64,000 nt of DNA from Profftia tarda (lineage in GTDB: Bacteria; Pseudomonadota; Gammaproteobacteria; Enterobacterales; Enterobacteriaceae): positions 744,001-808,000 of the forward strand of contig NZ_LR890047.1 of NCBI RefSeq assembly GCF_904848675.1, read 5' to 3'. Below the pieces are notes generated by a model. It made no database searches, had not been told where the DNA came from, and worked only from the letters and a program-made list of their open reading frames with translations. Made by a program: the position numbers and the translations under genes. Each line of letters opens with the position of its first letter. The first letter of the stretch is position 1. Of the stretch, positions 21,979 to 31,815 are shown piece by piece.

Positions 21979-22353
21979 ATGACCACAATTAACCAGCTAG
22001 TACGTAAACCACGATCAGTGAAGGTTGCTAAAAGCAATGTGCCTGCTCTGCAGGCCTGCCCTCAAAAACGTGGAGTATGCACTCGCGTATATACCACTAC
22101 TCCTAAAAAACCAAATTCAGCACTCAGGAAAGTTTGTCGTGTGCGCTTAACAAACGGTTTTGAAGTGACCTCCTATATTGGCGGTGAGGGTCATAACCTT
22201 CAAGAACACAGCGTCATACTAATTCGTGGCGGGCGTGTAAAAGATTTACCTGGTGTTCGTTACCACACTATTCGTGGTGCTCTTGACTGCTCAGGCGTGA
22301 AAGACCGTAAGAAATCACGATCTAAATATGGTGTGAAGAAGCCAAAAGCTTAA
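21979..22353 (+). CDS. rpsL: 30S ribosomal protein S12
   Basis: 30S decoding-site protein, also the streptomycin target. From the ATG at 21979 it has 124 residues and is nearly identical to E. coli S12, including TTTPKKPNSALRKVCRVRL and the GVRYHTIRGALDCSGVKDRK end section. The open frame extends 39 codons upstream, but that part is hydrophobic, lacks homology and is untranslated leader. The residue pattern around K42 and K87 (TPKKPNSA; RVKDLPGVRYH) is of the streptomycin-sensitive type. It is the first gene of rpsL-rpsG-fusA-tuf. Confidence 0.98.
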   Translation: MTTINQLVRKPRSVKVAKSNVPALQACPQKRGVCTRVYTTTPKKPNSALRKVCRVRLTNGFEVTSYIGGEGHNLQEHSVILIRGGRVKDLPGVRYHTIRGALDCSGVKDRKKSRSKYGVKKPKA

Positions 22354-22450
22354 TAGTTCTCTGTTAAGTAAGGCCAAACTTTTTAAATTTTTAATGTCAA
22401 GCTCAAATTATAGAGTTTTGGAAAACCCTGAATTAACAACGGAGATTTAT

Positions 22451-22921
22451 ATGCCACGTCGTAGAGTCATTGGACAGCGTAAAATTTTGCCTGATCCTAA
22501 GTTCGGATCAGAATTATTGGCTAAATTTATTAATATCCTGATGGTAGATGGTAAAAAATCAACTGCAGAAGCTATTGTATACACAGCTCTTAAAACCCTA
22601 TCTGATAGGTCTGGGAAAAGCGAACTTGGATCTTTTGAAGTAGCCCTAGAAAACGTTCGCCCAGCAGTTGAGGTTAAATCTCGTCGTGTTGGAGGCTCTA
22701 CTTATCAGGTACCAGTAGAAGTCCGACCGGTGCGTCGCAATGCCTTGGCAATGCGTTGGATCGTTGAAGGTGCTCGTAAAAGAGGTGATAAATCTATGGC
22801 TATTAGATTATCTAAAGAACTTTATGATGCTGCAGAAAATAAAGGTACTGCAGTTAAAAAACGTGAAGATGTTCACCGAATGGCTGAAGCCAACAAGGCG
22901 TTTGCGCACTATCGTTGGTAA
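22451..22921 (+). CDS. rpsG: 30S ribosomal protein S7
   Basis: Primary 16S rRNA-binding protein of the 30S head, and in enterics the translational repressor of its own operon through the rpsL-rpsG spacer. The ATG at 22451 follows GGAG and gives 156 residues starting MPRRRVIGQRKILPDPKFGSE; an upstream frame start at 22394 adds 19 unrelated residues. It ends FAHYRW and so is the short form, like E. coli B. The bases after the stop still read ASSKQP in frame (22952-22969), at the position where the longer E. coli K-12 S7 has it. Confidence 0.97.
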   Translation: MPRRRVIGQRKILPDPKFGSELLAKFINILMVDGKKSTAEAIVYTALKTLSDRSGKSELGSFEVALENVRPAVEVKSRRVGGSTYQVPVEVRPVRRNALAMRWIVEGARKRGDKSMAIRLSKELYDAAENKGTAVKKREDVHRMAEANKAFAHYRW

Positions 22922-23014
22922 TATACATACATGTATATTAATAAAGAAATCGCTTCAAGCAAGCAACCTCGTATATTTGATTTAGCTTGAGCATTCTAGT
23001 TATAGAGGAATTCA

Positions 23015-25129
23015 ATGGCTCGTACAACACCAATTGCTCGTTATCGTAATATAGGTATTAGCGCACATATTGACGCCGGCAAGACTACTACTACCGAACG
23101 TATCCTTTTCTACACTGGTGTCAATCATAAAATAGGTGAAGTTCATGACGGTGCTGCAACTATGGACTGGATGGAGCAAGAACAAGAACGTGGTATTACA
23201 ATCACATCTGCTGCTACTACTGCATTCTGGTCTGGCATGGCTAAGCAATTTGAGCCACACCGTGTAAACATAATTGATACACCAGGACATGTTGACTTTA
23301 CAATAGAAGTAGAACGTTCCATGCGCGTTCTTGATGGTGCTGTAATGGTTTACTGCGCCGTTGGTGGTGTTCAACCTCAGTCTGAAACAGTATGGCGTCA
23401 GGCAAATAAATACAGAGTTCCACGAATAGCATTTGTGAACAAAATGGACCGCATGGGCGCTAATTTCCTTAAAGTTGTTGGGCAAATAAAAACCCGCTTA
23501 GGTGGTAATCCTGTTCCACTGCAGCTGGCCATTGGAGCTGAAGAAAGCTTTGTTGGTGTTATTGATCTAGTGAAGATGAAAGCAATCAAATGGAATGATG
23601 CTGATCAAGGAGTGACCTTCGAATACAAAAATATTCCTCTAGATATGATTGATTTAGCTGAAGAATGGCGCCAGAACCTGATAGAAGCAGCAGCAGATGC
23701 TTCAGAGGAACTGATGGAAAAATACTTAAATAGTCACGAACTAAGTGAAGAAGAGATTAAACAAGCTCTTCGTCAAAGAGTACTAAAGAACGAAATTATT
23801 CTCGTAACCTGCGGATCTGCATTCAAGAACAAAGGTGTGCAAGCAATGCTGGATGCAGTAATTGATTATTTACCATCTCCGATAGAAGTACCTGCTATTA
23901 ATGGTATTCTAGACGATGGCAAGGATACTCCTTCCGAGCGTAGAGCTAATGATAGTGAGCCTTTTGCCGCTCTGGCCTTTAAAATAGCTAATGACCCATT
24001 CGTTGGAAATTTAACTTTTTTTCGGATTTACTCTGGCGTAATTAACTCTGGCGATACCGTACTGAATCCTCTCAGATCTGCACGTGAACGTTTTGGCCGT
24101 ATTGTGCAAATGCACGCTAATAAACGTGAAGAGATTAAAGAAGTTCGCGCGGGAGATATCGCTGCTGCTATTGGTTTAAAAGACGTGATGACGGGTGACA
24201 CTTTGTGCCATCCAGATGCGCCAATCATTCTAGAGAGAATGGAATTTCCCGAACCGGTAATTTCAATAGCTGTAGAACCAAAAACCAAAAGTGACCAAGA
24301 AAAAATGGGAATTGCTCTGAGTCGCCTTGCTAAAGAAGACCCATCATTCCGTGTATGGACTGATGAAGAATCTAACCAAACAATAATTGCAGGCATGGGT
24401 GAACTACACCTCGACATTATTGTCGACCGCATGAAACGAGAATTTAATGTCGAAGCAAACATAGGAAAACCTCAAGTTGCGTACCGTGAAACAATACGTA
24501 TTAAAGTTACTGATATAGAAGGAAAGCATGCCAAACAGTCTGGTGGTCGTGGTCAATACGGTCATGTAATTATAGATATGTACCCACTAGAACCAGGATT
24601 AAACTCAAAAGGTTACGAGTTCATAAACGATATTAAGGGTGGCGTAATTCCCGGAGAATACATTCCTGCAGTTGATAAGGGGATACGGGAACAGCTTAAA
24701 TGTGGTCCATTAGCTGGATATCCGGTGGTTGATATTGGCGTACGTCTACACTTCGGGTCTTACCATGATGTTGACTCCTCAGAGCTATCTTTTAAGTTAG
24801 CTGCTTATATAGCCTTTAAAGATGCCTTTAAAAAAGCTCAACCAATTCTTCTAGAGCCGATCATGAAAGTTGAAGTAGAGACTCCAGAAGAGAATACCGG
24901 TGACGTAATAGGTGATCTAAGTCGCCGACGTGGCATTCTTCGTGGTCAAGAATCTAATAGTACTGGAGTTATTATTCACGCTGAAGTTCCATTATCTGAG
25001 ATGTTCGGGTACGCAACTCAATTACGTTCTCTGACTAAAGGGCGTGCATCTTACTCTATGGAGTTTCTGAAATACGATGATGCCCCTAGAAATGTTGCGC
25101 AAGCTGTTATTGAAGCTCGTGGCAAATAA
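23015..25129 (+). CDS. fusA: elongation factor G
   Basis: GTPase that drives translocation and, with RRF, ribosome recycling. Its 704 residues match E. coli EF-G in length and almost throughout. G1 is AHIDAGKTTT, switch II is DTPGHVDF, and G4 is NKMDRMGA; domain IV (GGRGQYGHV) and domain V follow. A GAGGA ribosome site is 5 bases before the ATG. It is the third gene of the str operon, 93 bases after rpsG and 65 before tuf. Confidence 0.99.
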   Translation: MARTTPIARYRNIGISAHIDAGKTTTTERILFYTGVNHKIGEVHDGAATMDWMEQEQERGITITSAATTAFWSGMAKQFEPHRVNIIDTPGHVDFTIEVERSMRVLDGAVMVYCAVGGVQPQSETVWRQANKYRVPRIAFVNKMDRMGANFLKVVGQIKTRLGGNPVPLQLAIGAEESFVGVIDLVKMKAIKWNDADQGVTFEYKNIPLDMIDLAEEWRQNLIEAAADASEELMEKYLNSHELSEEEIKQALRQRVLKNEIILVTCGSAFKNKGVQAMLDAVIDYLPSPIEVPAINGILDDGKDTPSERRANDSEPFAALAFKIANDPFVGNLTFFRIYSGVINSGDTVLNPLRSARERFGRIVQMHANKREEIKEVRAGDIAAAIGLKDVMTGDTLCHPDAPIILERMEFPEPVISIAVEPKTKSDQEKMGIALSRLAKEDPSFRVWTDEESNQTIIAGMGELHLDIIVDRMKREFNVEANIGKPQVAYRETIRIKVTDIEGKHAKQSGGRGQYGHVIIDMYPLEPGLNSKGYEFINDIKGGVIPGEYIPAVDKGIREQLKCGPLAGYPVVDIGVRLHFGSYHDVDSSELSFKLAAYIAFKDAFKKAQPILLEPIMKVEVETPEENTGDVIGDLSRRRGILRGQESNSTGVIIHAEVPLSEMFGYATQLRSLTKGRASYSMEFLKYDDAPRNVAQAVIEARGK

Positions 25130-25194
25130 GATACTGGTTTAAAAAATGATCAAGTACTCTCTCAAAGGAAGAACACAAGAGTAAGGAAAAAGCA

Positions 25195-26379
25195 ATGTCT
25201 AAAGAAAAATTTGAACGTAAAAAACCTCATCTTAACGTAGGTACTGTTGGTCACGTTGATCACGGTAAGACGACCCTAACAGCTGCAATCACCAGCGTTC
25301 TAGCAAAAATGTATGGAGGTTCTGCCCGAGCATTCGATCAGATAGATAATGCACCAGAAGAAAAAGCTAGGGGTATCACGATAAATACTTCTCACGTTGA
25401 ATATGATACCCAGAATCGTCACTATGCTCACGTTGATTGCCCAGGGCATGCCGACTACGTTAAAAATATGATTACTGGTGCAGCTCAGATGGATGGTGCT
25501 ATATTAGTTGTTGCTGCAACTGATGGTCCTATGCCTCAGACTCGTGAGCATATCCTTCTAGCTCGTCAAGTTGGTGTGCCATACATAATTGTATTTATGA
25601 ATAAATGTGATATTGTTGACGATGAAGAATTGCTTGAACTAGTAGAAATGGAAGTTCGTGAACTTCTATCTCAGTATGACTTTCCCGGAGATGATACTCC
25701 AATAATTCGCGGTTCTGCCCTAAAAGCACTAGAAGGCGACAAGGAGTGGGAAGATAAGATTACAGAATTAGCACAAACCCTAGATCATTATATCCCAGAA
25801 CCAGAACGTGCGATCGATAAGCCTTTTTTACTACCAATAGAAGACGTATTCTCTATCTCTGGTCGGGGTACTGTTGTTACCGGGCGAGTAGAACGAGGAA
25901 TTATTAAGGTAGGTGAAGAGGTTGAAATAGTTGGTATAAAAGATACCGTGAAATCAACTTGTACTGGCGTTGAAATGTTCCGTAAACTGCTAGACGAAGG
26001 ACGTGCTGGCGAGAACGTAGGTATTTTGTTACGTGGTATCAAGCGCGAAGAAATAGAACGTGGTCAGGTTTTATCTAAGCCAGGATCAATAAAACCACAT
26101 ACTAAATTCGAATCAGAAGTTTATGTTCTTACAAAAGACGAAGGAGGACGTCATACTCCATTTTTTAAAGGATACCGTCCACAATTTTATTTCCGTACTA
26201 CTGACGTAACTGGCACCATTGAATTACCAGAAGGGGTTGAAATGGTAATGCCAGGCGATAATATACAAATGATCGTCACCCTAATCCACCCTATTGCAAT
26301 GGATGATGGTCTGCGTTTTGCAATACGTGAAGGAGGCCGTACTGTTGGTGCTGGGATTGTAGCAAGAGTAATAGAATAA
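25195..26379 (+). CDS. tuf: elongation factor Tu
   Basis: GTPase that brings aminoacyl-tRNA to the ribosome. It has 394 residues, as in E. coli. G1 is GHVDHGKTTL, the switch II motif DCPGHADY contains the catalytic His, and G4 is NKCD. It is the last gene of the str operon, corresponding to tufA, and ends just before a strong hairpin terminator. The window shows no second copy. Confidence 0.99.
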   Translation: MSKEKFERKKPHLNVGTVGHVDHGKTTLTAAITSVLAKMYGGSARAFDQIDNAPEEKARGITINTSHVEYDTQNRHYAHVDCPGHADYVKNMITGAAQMDGAILVVAATDGPMPQTREHILLARQVGVPYIIVFMNKCDIVDDEELLELVEMEVRELLSQYDFPGDDTPIIRGSALKALEGDKEWEDKITELAQTLDHYIPEPERAIDKPFLLPIEDVFSISGRGTVVTGRVERGIIKVGEEVEIVGIKDTVKSTCTGVEMFRKLLDEGRAGENVGILLRGIKREEIERGQVLSKPGSIKPHTKFESEVYVLTKDEGGRHTPFFKGYRPQFYFRTTDVTGTIELPEGVEMVMPGDNIQMIVTLIHPIAMDDGLRFAIREGGRTVGAGIVARVIE

Positions 26380-26395
26380 TATTTAAAATATTTAG

Positions 26396-26441
26396 TTTTA
26401 ACTAATAAAAGGGCGCCAAGTCGCCCTTTTATTAGTTAAAA
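26396..26441 (+). terminator. str operon terminator after tuf
   Basis: Perfect 20-bp stem: an A/T outer part (TTTTAACTAATAAAA) and a GC core GGGCG/CGCCC with a CCAAGT loop. It starts 16 bases after the tuf stop, and the T-rich right arm serves as the release tract. The symmetry would let it work in both directions. Confidence 0.92.
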
Positions 26442-27493
26442 TATAAGAGTTTATCGATCTTATATAAATTAAAAAGATGTTCATAAAATTAGAAATTTTT
26501 ATAAAATCACAGATAATAAGTCTATCAATCCTAGTAAACTAGGAAAAATTATAAATACAGAACTACTTGCATCTTTGTTAATCAATTGTCATATGTCGCA
26601 CTATATTTGAATTCTTATTAGATGATTGAATATTTGATGCTTCTAGTGATATTATTATATTTACTAAGTTCCTAAAAATAGTGATTAAACTAAAAATTTT
26701 AATAACCTAAAAACTCGAAATATTATAAATCTATATAAGATTTATAATATTTAATACTAATAACGTTAGTTATTTAAGAACGCTGTAATTCTCTATTATC
26801 ATAAGATCTTAATAAGCAGAAGTCACTCAATATTATTATTTACAAACTGCTATGGGATGTCTAATCAATACAGTTTTTTACTTAGTTAATAAAATATTTT
26901 TAATAATACTCCATTAATTTTTAAGAAGATGAAGTATATAAGATAGTAATTTTATATAAAATTCGAATATCGTTTAATATTTATCTGATATTTTACCTCT
27001 AATATTTTTTGAAGTAATAAATGAATATTGCATAATATAAGCTAATAGCTAACGTCTAATAATTCATTAGAAATGAATTCTCTTTTCTATATATAAATAA
27101 ATTTGTTCTTTAAAATTACATATATTTTATCAGCTATAAAATATATATGAATTGATGCACAGTACTATTTTATGATTTAATTAGGAAGAAATTGACCAGT
27201 AAACTTCTTTATATGGAAAAATTAGATTCCAAGAAGATAATTCCATTACCTAATTTTTTTATTTATATAGTATTAAAATATATTTTAATACTATATAAAT
27301 AAAAAATAAAATGATGCGCATTTACTTTTCTTCAAAAATTATGAATCTTAATAAGATATTAATTCATTATCCGTCTTTACTATTAAAAGACGAACTGAAT
27401 ATAAAAAAGCATTCGTGACTATTTTAGTGTATCTTCCATACTAGACCGGTAGTCTAGAATAGATCGAGATCAAGTAAAAATAATGGAGTGTTC
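26442..27493. other. 1-kb non-coding stretch between tuf and tyrS
   Basis: No gene recognised. The enteric neighbours bfd and bfr that follow tuf are absent. It contains an 11-bp A/T hairpin at 27120-27146 (loop CAGCT) and the 52-base perfect palindrome listed separately. Confidence 0.6.
27255..27306. repeat. 52-base perfect palindrome upstream of tyrS
   Basis: Two 26-base arms, exact complements, meet with no spacer between 27280 and 27281. The arms are A/T except for one G/C pair. It lies about 190 bases before tyrS. There is no GC core, so a normal intrinsic terminator is unlikely. Confidence 0.9.
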
Positions 27494-28768
27494 ATGGAGA
27501 ATGAAAATTTAATTAAACAACTGCAAGAGCGAGGAATACTTGCCCAAGTAACCCATCGGGAAGAGCTCATAAAAAGACTAGCAGAAGGTCCATTAACACT
27601 ATATTGCGGCTTCGATCCTACGGCTGATAGCTTGCATTTAGGACATTTAGTGCCACTGCTGTGTCTGAAGCGTTTCCAGTTAGAAGGTCATAAACCGATT
27701 GCTTTATTAGGCGGAGCCACGGGTCTTATCGGTGATCCATGTTTTAAAGCAAATGAACGCAGATTAAATACTCAGGAGACCGTGTCTGAATGGGTAACAA
27801 AAATACGCCGTCAAGTAACACCATTATTAAATTTCGATTGCGATGAGAAAAGCGCTATTGTAGCTAACAACTACGATTGGTTTCAAAATATGAATATTAT
27901 CACCTTCCTGCGTGATATTGGTAAATATTTCTCTGTGAACCAGATGGTTAAAAAAGAAACTATAAAACAAAGATTAATCCAAGATAAAGCTGGAATCTCT
28001 TTCACTGAGTTCTCTTACAACCTACTGCAGGCTTACGACTTTGCTAATTTAAACAAACTATACGGTGTTGAACTACAAATAGGTGGTTCTGATCAGTGGG
28101 GAAATATTATTTCAGGTATTGATCTAACCCGTCGTCTGCACCAGAAACAAGTCTGGGGCTTGACGCTTCCATTAATTACCAAAGCAGATGGTACTAAATT
28201 TGGTAAAACAGAGCACGGCTCAATCTGGTTAGATTCCAATAAAACTAGTCCATATAGATTCTATCAATTCTGGATGAATACAGCTGATAAGGACGTCTAT
28301 AAGTTTTTGAAATTTTTTACTTTTATGCATCTAAACGAGATAAACGCACTTGAAGAAAAAGATAAAAACAGCTGCAAAGCTCCAAATGCGCAGCGTATTT
28401 TAGCTGATCTTGTAACTCGTATGATTCACGGTACAGAAGGACTTGCTGCTGCAAAACGCATCACTAATAGTCTATTTTATGGTATAATTGGCGAACTGAC
28501 CAAAGCTGACTTTAATCAGTTGGCACAAGATGGCATTCCTATGATCAAGCTTAAACGCACTGCAGATTTAATAGATGCACTGATTTATGGTGAACTACAA
28601 AAGTCTCGCAGACAGGCGCGCAAAACGATCGCTTCTAATGCGATTAGCATCAATGGACATAAACAATCTAATCCTGAATATAGGTTCAATGATACAGATC
28701 GTCTGTTTGGGATCTTTACTTTATTGCGTCGTGGTAAAAAGGATTACTGCCTTGTTTGTTGGACATAA
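27494..28768 (+). CDS. tyrS: tyrosyl-tRNA synthetase
   Basis: Class I synthetase that charges tRNA-Tyr; bacterial TyrRS of the E. coli type, 424 residues as in E. coli. The HIGH-like motif is HLGHL in ADSLHLGHLVPLL and the KMSKS-like motif is KFGKT. The tyrosine-binding QIGGSDQWGN and the C-terminal S4-like domain (QARKTIASNAISINGHK) are intact. The ATG at 27494 is five bases after GGAG; an in-frame GTG two codons earlier overlaps that ribosome site and is rejected. It stands as a single gene, away from its enteric neighbours pdxH and pdxY. Confidence 0.98.
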   Translation: MENENLIKQLQERGILAQVTHREELIKRLAEGPLTLYCGFDPTADSLHLGHLVPLLCLKRFQLEGHKPIALLGGATGLIGDPCFKANERRLNTQETVSEWVTKIRRQVTPLLNFDCDEKSAIVANNYDWFQNMNIITFLRDIGKYFSVNQMVKKETIKQRLIQDKAGISFTEFSYNLLQAYDFANLNKLYGVELQIGGSDQWGNIISGIDLTRRLHQKQVWGLTLPLITKADGTKFGKTEHGSIWLDSNKTSPYRFYQFWMNTADKDVYKFLKFFTFMHLNEINALEEKDKNSCKAPNAQRILADLVTRMIHGTEGLAAAKRITNSLFYGIIGELTKADFNQLAQDGIPMIKLKRTADLIDALIYGELQKSRRQARKTIASNAISINGHKQSNPEYRFNDTDRLFGIFTLLRRGKKDYCLVCWT

Positions 28769-29331
28769 TATACATATGAAAAGGCATTTAAATACTTATA
28801 TTATAAAACCTATTTATCGTAATGCAATACTATTTTTTGATAATTTTTATATTATACCTAAATAAAAAATAATGTGCACAGAGAATTTTGTAGTACAAAA
28901 AAGCACACAGTTAGAGTATTGTGATCCAAATAAATTAAAAACATCAACTAAATATTATAATATAATGATCATAACTGCGATATCTGCTACTAAAATTAAA
29001 TATTTCATTGATCATTATATATTAAATACTTGTTTTAGGTTATAATACAGCAGCCAGCTTATTCTGGGAATTATTATTGAAATATCTTATTACAATACAC
29101 TTGGATTCTAGCAGGCTCAATAATCAAAAGATTTTAGATCATATTTTTAACTAAAATTATATATCTAATTAATGAATAAAATTTCTAAAATCTTAAAGAT
29201 TAATGCTATGAGGTTACTTATCAATAATTCAAATAAACATTAAAGACCATTAAAGAAAGATAGATCTAAAAATATCGTTAAATAGAATCATCAAATATAT
29301 TCATTATCACAGCAAACTACCTACTGTAAAG
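28769..29331. other. non-coding spacer between tyrS and hinT (convergent)
   Basis: 563 bases without a gene. The only structure is an 11-base inverted repeat (TATAATGATCA near 28960 and its complement near 29013) with a long loop, of doubtful meaning. Confidence 0.5.
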
Positions 29332-29694
29332 TTATTGTTTCTCTTGCAAAGCAAGCAAAGGCCCTAAGGCTCGACCTCCTAAAAGATGCATATGGATATG
29401 ATATATTTCCTGCCCTGCATTACTATTGCAATTAATGATCAAGCGGTAACCATCTTGAGCAATGCCTTCTTGTAGAGCTATTTTAGACGCTGAGATGATC
29501 ATGCGACCTAGTGTAGCTTCGTGTTCTATTGTAACATCATTAATAGTCCGAATTACTTGGTTAGTAATAATTAAAATATGGCTTGGCGCCTGTGGGGATA
29601 TTTCTCGAAATGCAGTAACCAAATCATCTTGATAGAGTATATCGGCTTGGATTTCATGACTAATTATTTTGCTAAAAATAGTTTCTTCTCTCAA
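29332..29694 (-). CDS. hinT: purine nucleoside phosphoramidase HinT
   Basis: HIT-family hydrolase that splits AMP-lysine-type phosphoramidates; in E. coli it is needed for some amino-acid-related growth. The 120 residues match E. coli HinT (119). The histidine triad is H99-I-H101-M-H103 in YHIHMHLLGG, and the start REETIFSKII aligns exactly. The start codon is TTG, eight bases after an AAGGA ribosome site, which is unusual because E. coli uses ATG. It follows oppF on the same strand by 116 bases, which is not the usual enteric setting (ycfL-lpoB). Confidence 0.95.
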   Translation of the reverse strand: MREETIFSKIISHEIQADILYQDDLVTAFREISPQAPSHILIITNQVIRTINDVTIEHEATLGRMIISASKIALQEGIAQDGYRLIINCNSNAGQEIYHIHMHLLGGRALGPLLALQEKQ

Positions 29695-29810
29695 AATAGA
29701 TATCCTTAACTAATAAACAGAAATAAAAATATTATGCGTTCTTTATAAATACAGTACAACAAATTTATAGAGACAACAATCTAAACCTAATTCTAAAATA
29801 TTCTTTGTTT

Positions 29811-30818
29811 TTAGATCGTATTTACTTTTAGACACGCAACTGTATGACGGACACTACCATCTATTAGCGGGATCGTTAAAGCGCATTTAGGCTCTGATAT
29901 AGGGCAACGAGTACGAAAAATGCAACCTGAAGGTGGATGGAATGGTGAAGGGATTTCTCCTTCTAATACATGTATTTTCTTCCCTTTTTCCATATCAGGA
30001 TCGGGGATAGGGACTGCAGAGAGTAGAGCTTTAGTATAAGGATGCTGGGGATTATCATAAACTGCTTCATATGTACCAAACTCAATTACATGTCCAAGGT
30101 ACATTACCATAACCCAGTCGGAAATATGTTTTACCACTGCTAAATCATGAGCGATAAAGATCATAGCAAGACCTGTCTCCTCGCATTGCAACTTTTGCAA
30201 TAAGTTGACTACTTGCGCTTGAATAGACACATCTAATGCAGCGACAGGTTCATCACATATAATTAATTTGGGATCAAAAAGCAGCGCACGTGCAATAGCA
30301 ACACGCTGACACTGCCCACCGGATAATTCATTCGGATAACGATTAATGTAGTTAGGTATCAGCCCTACTTTTATCATCATGTTTATTGCGCTATTTTTGA
30401 CTTCCTTGCGGGACATGCTTGCATGATAAGTACGCAGAGGCTCCGAAATAATTTCACCAATCGTCATACGTGGGTTTAAAGAAGACAGAGGATTTTGAAA
30501 AATAATCTGAATATCTTTGCGTACTTTACGCCAGTGTTTGGTGTCGCATTTGAGCAGATCTCTTCCCCGCCATACTACGCTTCCATGGGTAACTTGTGCC
30601 AGACCAATAATAGCTCTTGCAAAAGTGGATTTACCGCACCCAGACTCACCGATGATACCTAAAGTTTCACCTGCATACAAACGCAAAGTTATGCCATCAA
30701 CGGCTTTTAGAATTTTATTGGGGCGACATAATGATGTCTTTTTATCTTTCACCTTAAAATAAACTTTTAAGTTATTTACTTCAAGTAATGCTTGTTTATC
30801 TTCGCTGTCTTGGATCAT
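29811..30818 (-). CDS. oppF: oligopeptide ABC transporter ATPase OppF
   Basis: One of two ATPases of the oligopeptide importer. From the ATG at 30818 it has 335 residues (E. coli 334). Walker A is GESGCGKST, the signature LSGGQCQRVAIARAL, and Walker B LIICDEPVAALD; the C-terminal oligopeptide extension has the FRTRCP cysteine region. The start overlaps the oppD stop as ATGA, implying translational coupling; longer upstream frames lie inside oppD. It is the last gene of oppBCDF, with hinT behind. Confidence 0.97.
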   Translation of the reverse strand: MIQDSEDKQALLEVNNLKVYFKVKDKKTSLCRPNKILKAVDGITLRLYAGETLGIIGESGCGKSTFARAIIGLAQVTHGSVVWRGRDLLKCDTKHWRKVRKDIQIIFQNPLSSLNPRMTIGEIISEPLRTYHASMSRKEVKNSAINMMIKVGLIPNYINRYPNELSGGQCQRVAIARALLFDPKLIICDEPVAALDVSIQAQVVNLLQKLQCEETGLAMIFIAHDLAVVKHISDWVMVMYLGHVIEFGTYEAVYDNPQHPYTKALLSAVPIPDPDMEKGKKIHVLEGEIPSPFHPPSGCIFRTRCPISEPKCALTIPLIDGSVRHTVACLKVNTI

Positions 30819-31804
30819 GATAATTCCTCGACTTCCTTGAAACATGCACGCACACGATCTTCTCCAAATTTTTTTAATGAAGGCATCTTCATACACAGCT
30901 CAGTAACATAGGAACAGCGGGTATTAAATGGACATCCTTGAGGTAAACAAAGCATATTTGGTGGATCCCCAGGAATCGTCAAAAGGTATTTGTTTTCGCA
31001 ATTCAAGCGCGGAATAGCATTAAGCAATCCTATCGAATATGGATGGCTTGGTGAATAAAATAAGTCTCGCACATTGCCATACTCCATCATTCTACCTGCA
31101 TATATAATTAGTATTTTGTCACATATGCCTGCAACTACACCAAGATCATGCGTAATTATAATAATAGATGTATTAAAATCTCTTTTAAGATCATTAAAAA
31201 GAGTCATGATTTGCGCTTGAACTGTAACGTCTAGAGCTGTTGTAGGTTCATCAGCAATTAATAACTTAGGTCGACATAACAACGCCATAGCAATCATTAC
31301 TCTTTGGCCCATGCCACCGGAAAGCTCATGTGGAAACATCATCATACGCTTTCGAGGTTCAGAAATTTTCACTGCATCTAGCATCTGCACAGACTCTTCA
31401 AAAGCTTTCTTCTTGCGCATACCCTTATGAAATATTAACACTTCCATTAATTGTTGCCCAACTTGCATATACGGATTTAGCGCGGTTATTGGATTTTGGA
31501 AGATCATTGCAATTTCTTGAGCACGCAACTTGTTAAGTTTTTTTTCAGATAAATTAAGAATTTGACGACCTTGTAAAAAAGCAAAACCGCTTATGCTAGC
31601 ATTTTTTGCTAGCAAACCCATTAGTGCAAAAGCAGTTTGAGATTTGCCTGAACCGGACTCACCTACTATACCTAATGTTTCACCTTCCCGTATTGAAAAA
31701 CTTAAATCATTTACTGCTGTAATATTCCCGTCTTTAGTAGAAAAAATTACACGAAGATTTTTTACCACAAGCAATAACTCTGCGCTTGTCTCTGTTAGTA
31801 TCAT
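30815..31804 (-). CDS. oppD: oligopeptide ABC transporter ATPase OppD
   Basis: Second ATPase of the Opp importer, 329 residues (E. coli 337, with a shorter N terminus here). Walker A is GESGSGKSQ and Walker B LLIADEPTTALD. The signature reads LSGGMGQRV, where E. coli has FSGGMRQRV, a mild change. The C-terminal FNTRCSYVTELC cysteine-rich extension, which in this subfamily can hold an iron-sulfur cluster, is present. It begins 11 bases after oppC. Confidence 0.97.
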   Translation of the reverse strand: MILTETSAELLLVVKNLRVIFSTKDGNITAVNDLSFSIREGETLGIVGESGSGKSQTAFALMGLLAKNASISGFAFLQGRQILNLSEKKLNKLRAQEIAMIFQNPITALNPYMQVGQQLMEVLIFHKGMRKKKAFEESVQMLDAVKISEPRKRMMMFPHELSGGMGQRVMIAMALLCRPKLLIADEPTTALDVTVQAQIMTLFNDLKRDFNTSIIIITHDLGVVAGICDKILIIYAGRMMEYGNVRDLFYSPSHPYSIGLLNAIPRLNCENKYLLTIPGDPPNMLCLPQGCPFNTRCSYVTELCMKMPSLKKFGEDRVRACFKEVEELS

Positions 31805-31815
31805 CGCATAAATCC

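Noticed and set aside
22740..22985. 81-codon frame overlapping rpsG
   Set aside because: Shadow of rpsG in a second frame; the peptide has no homologue.
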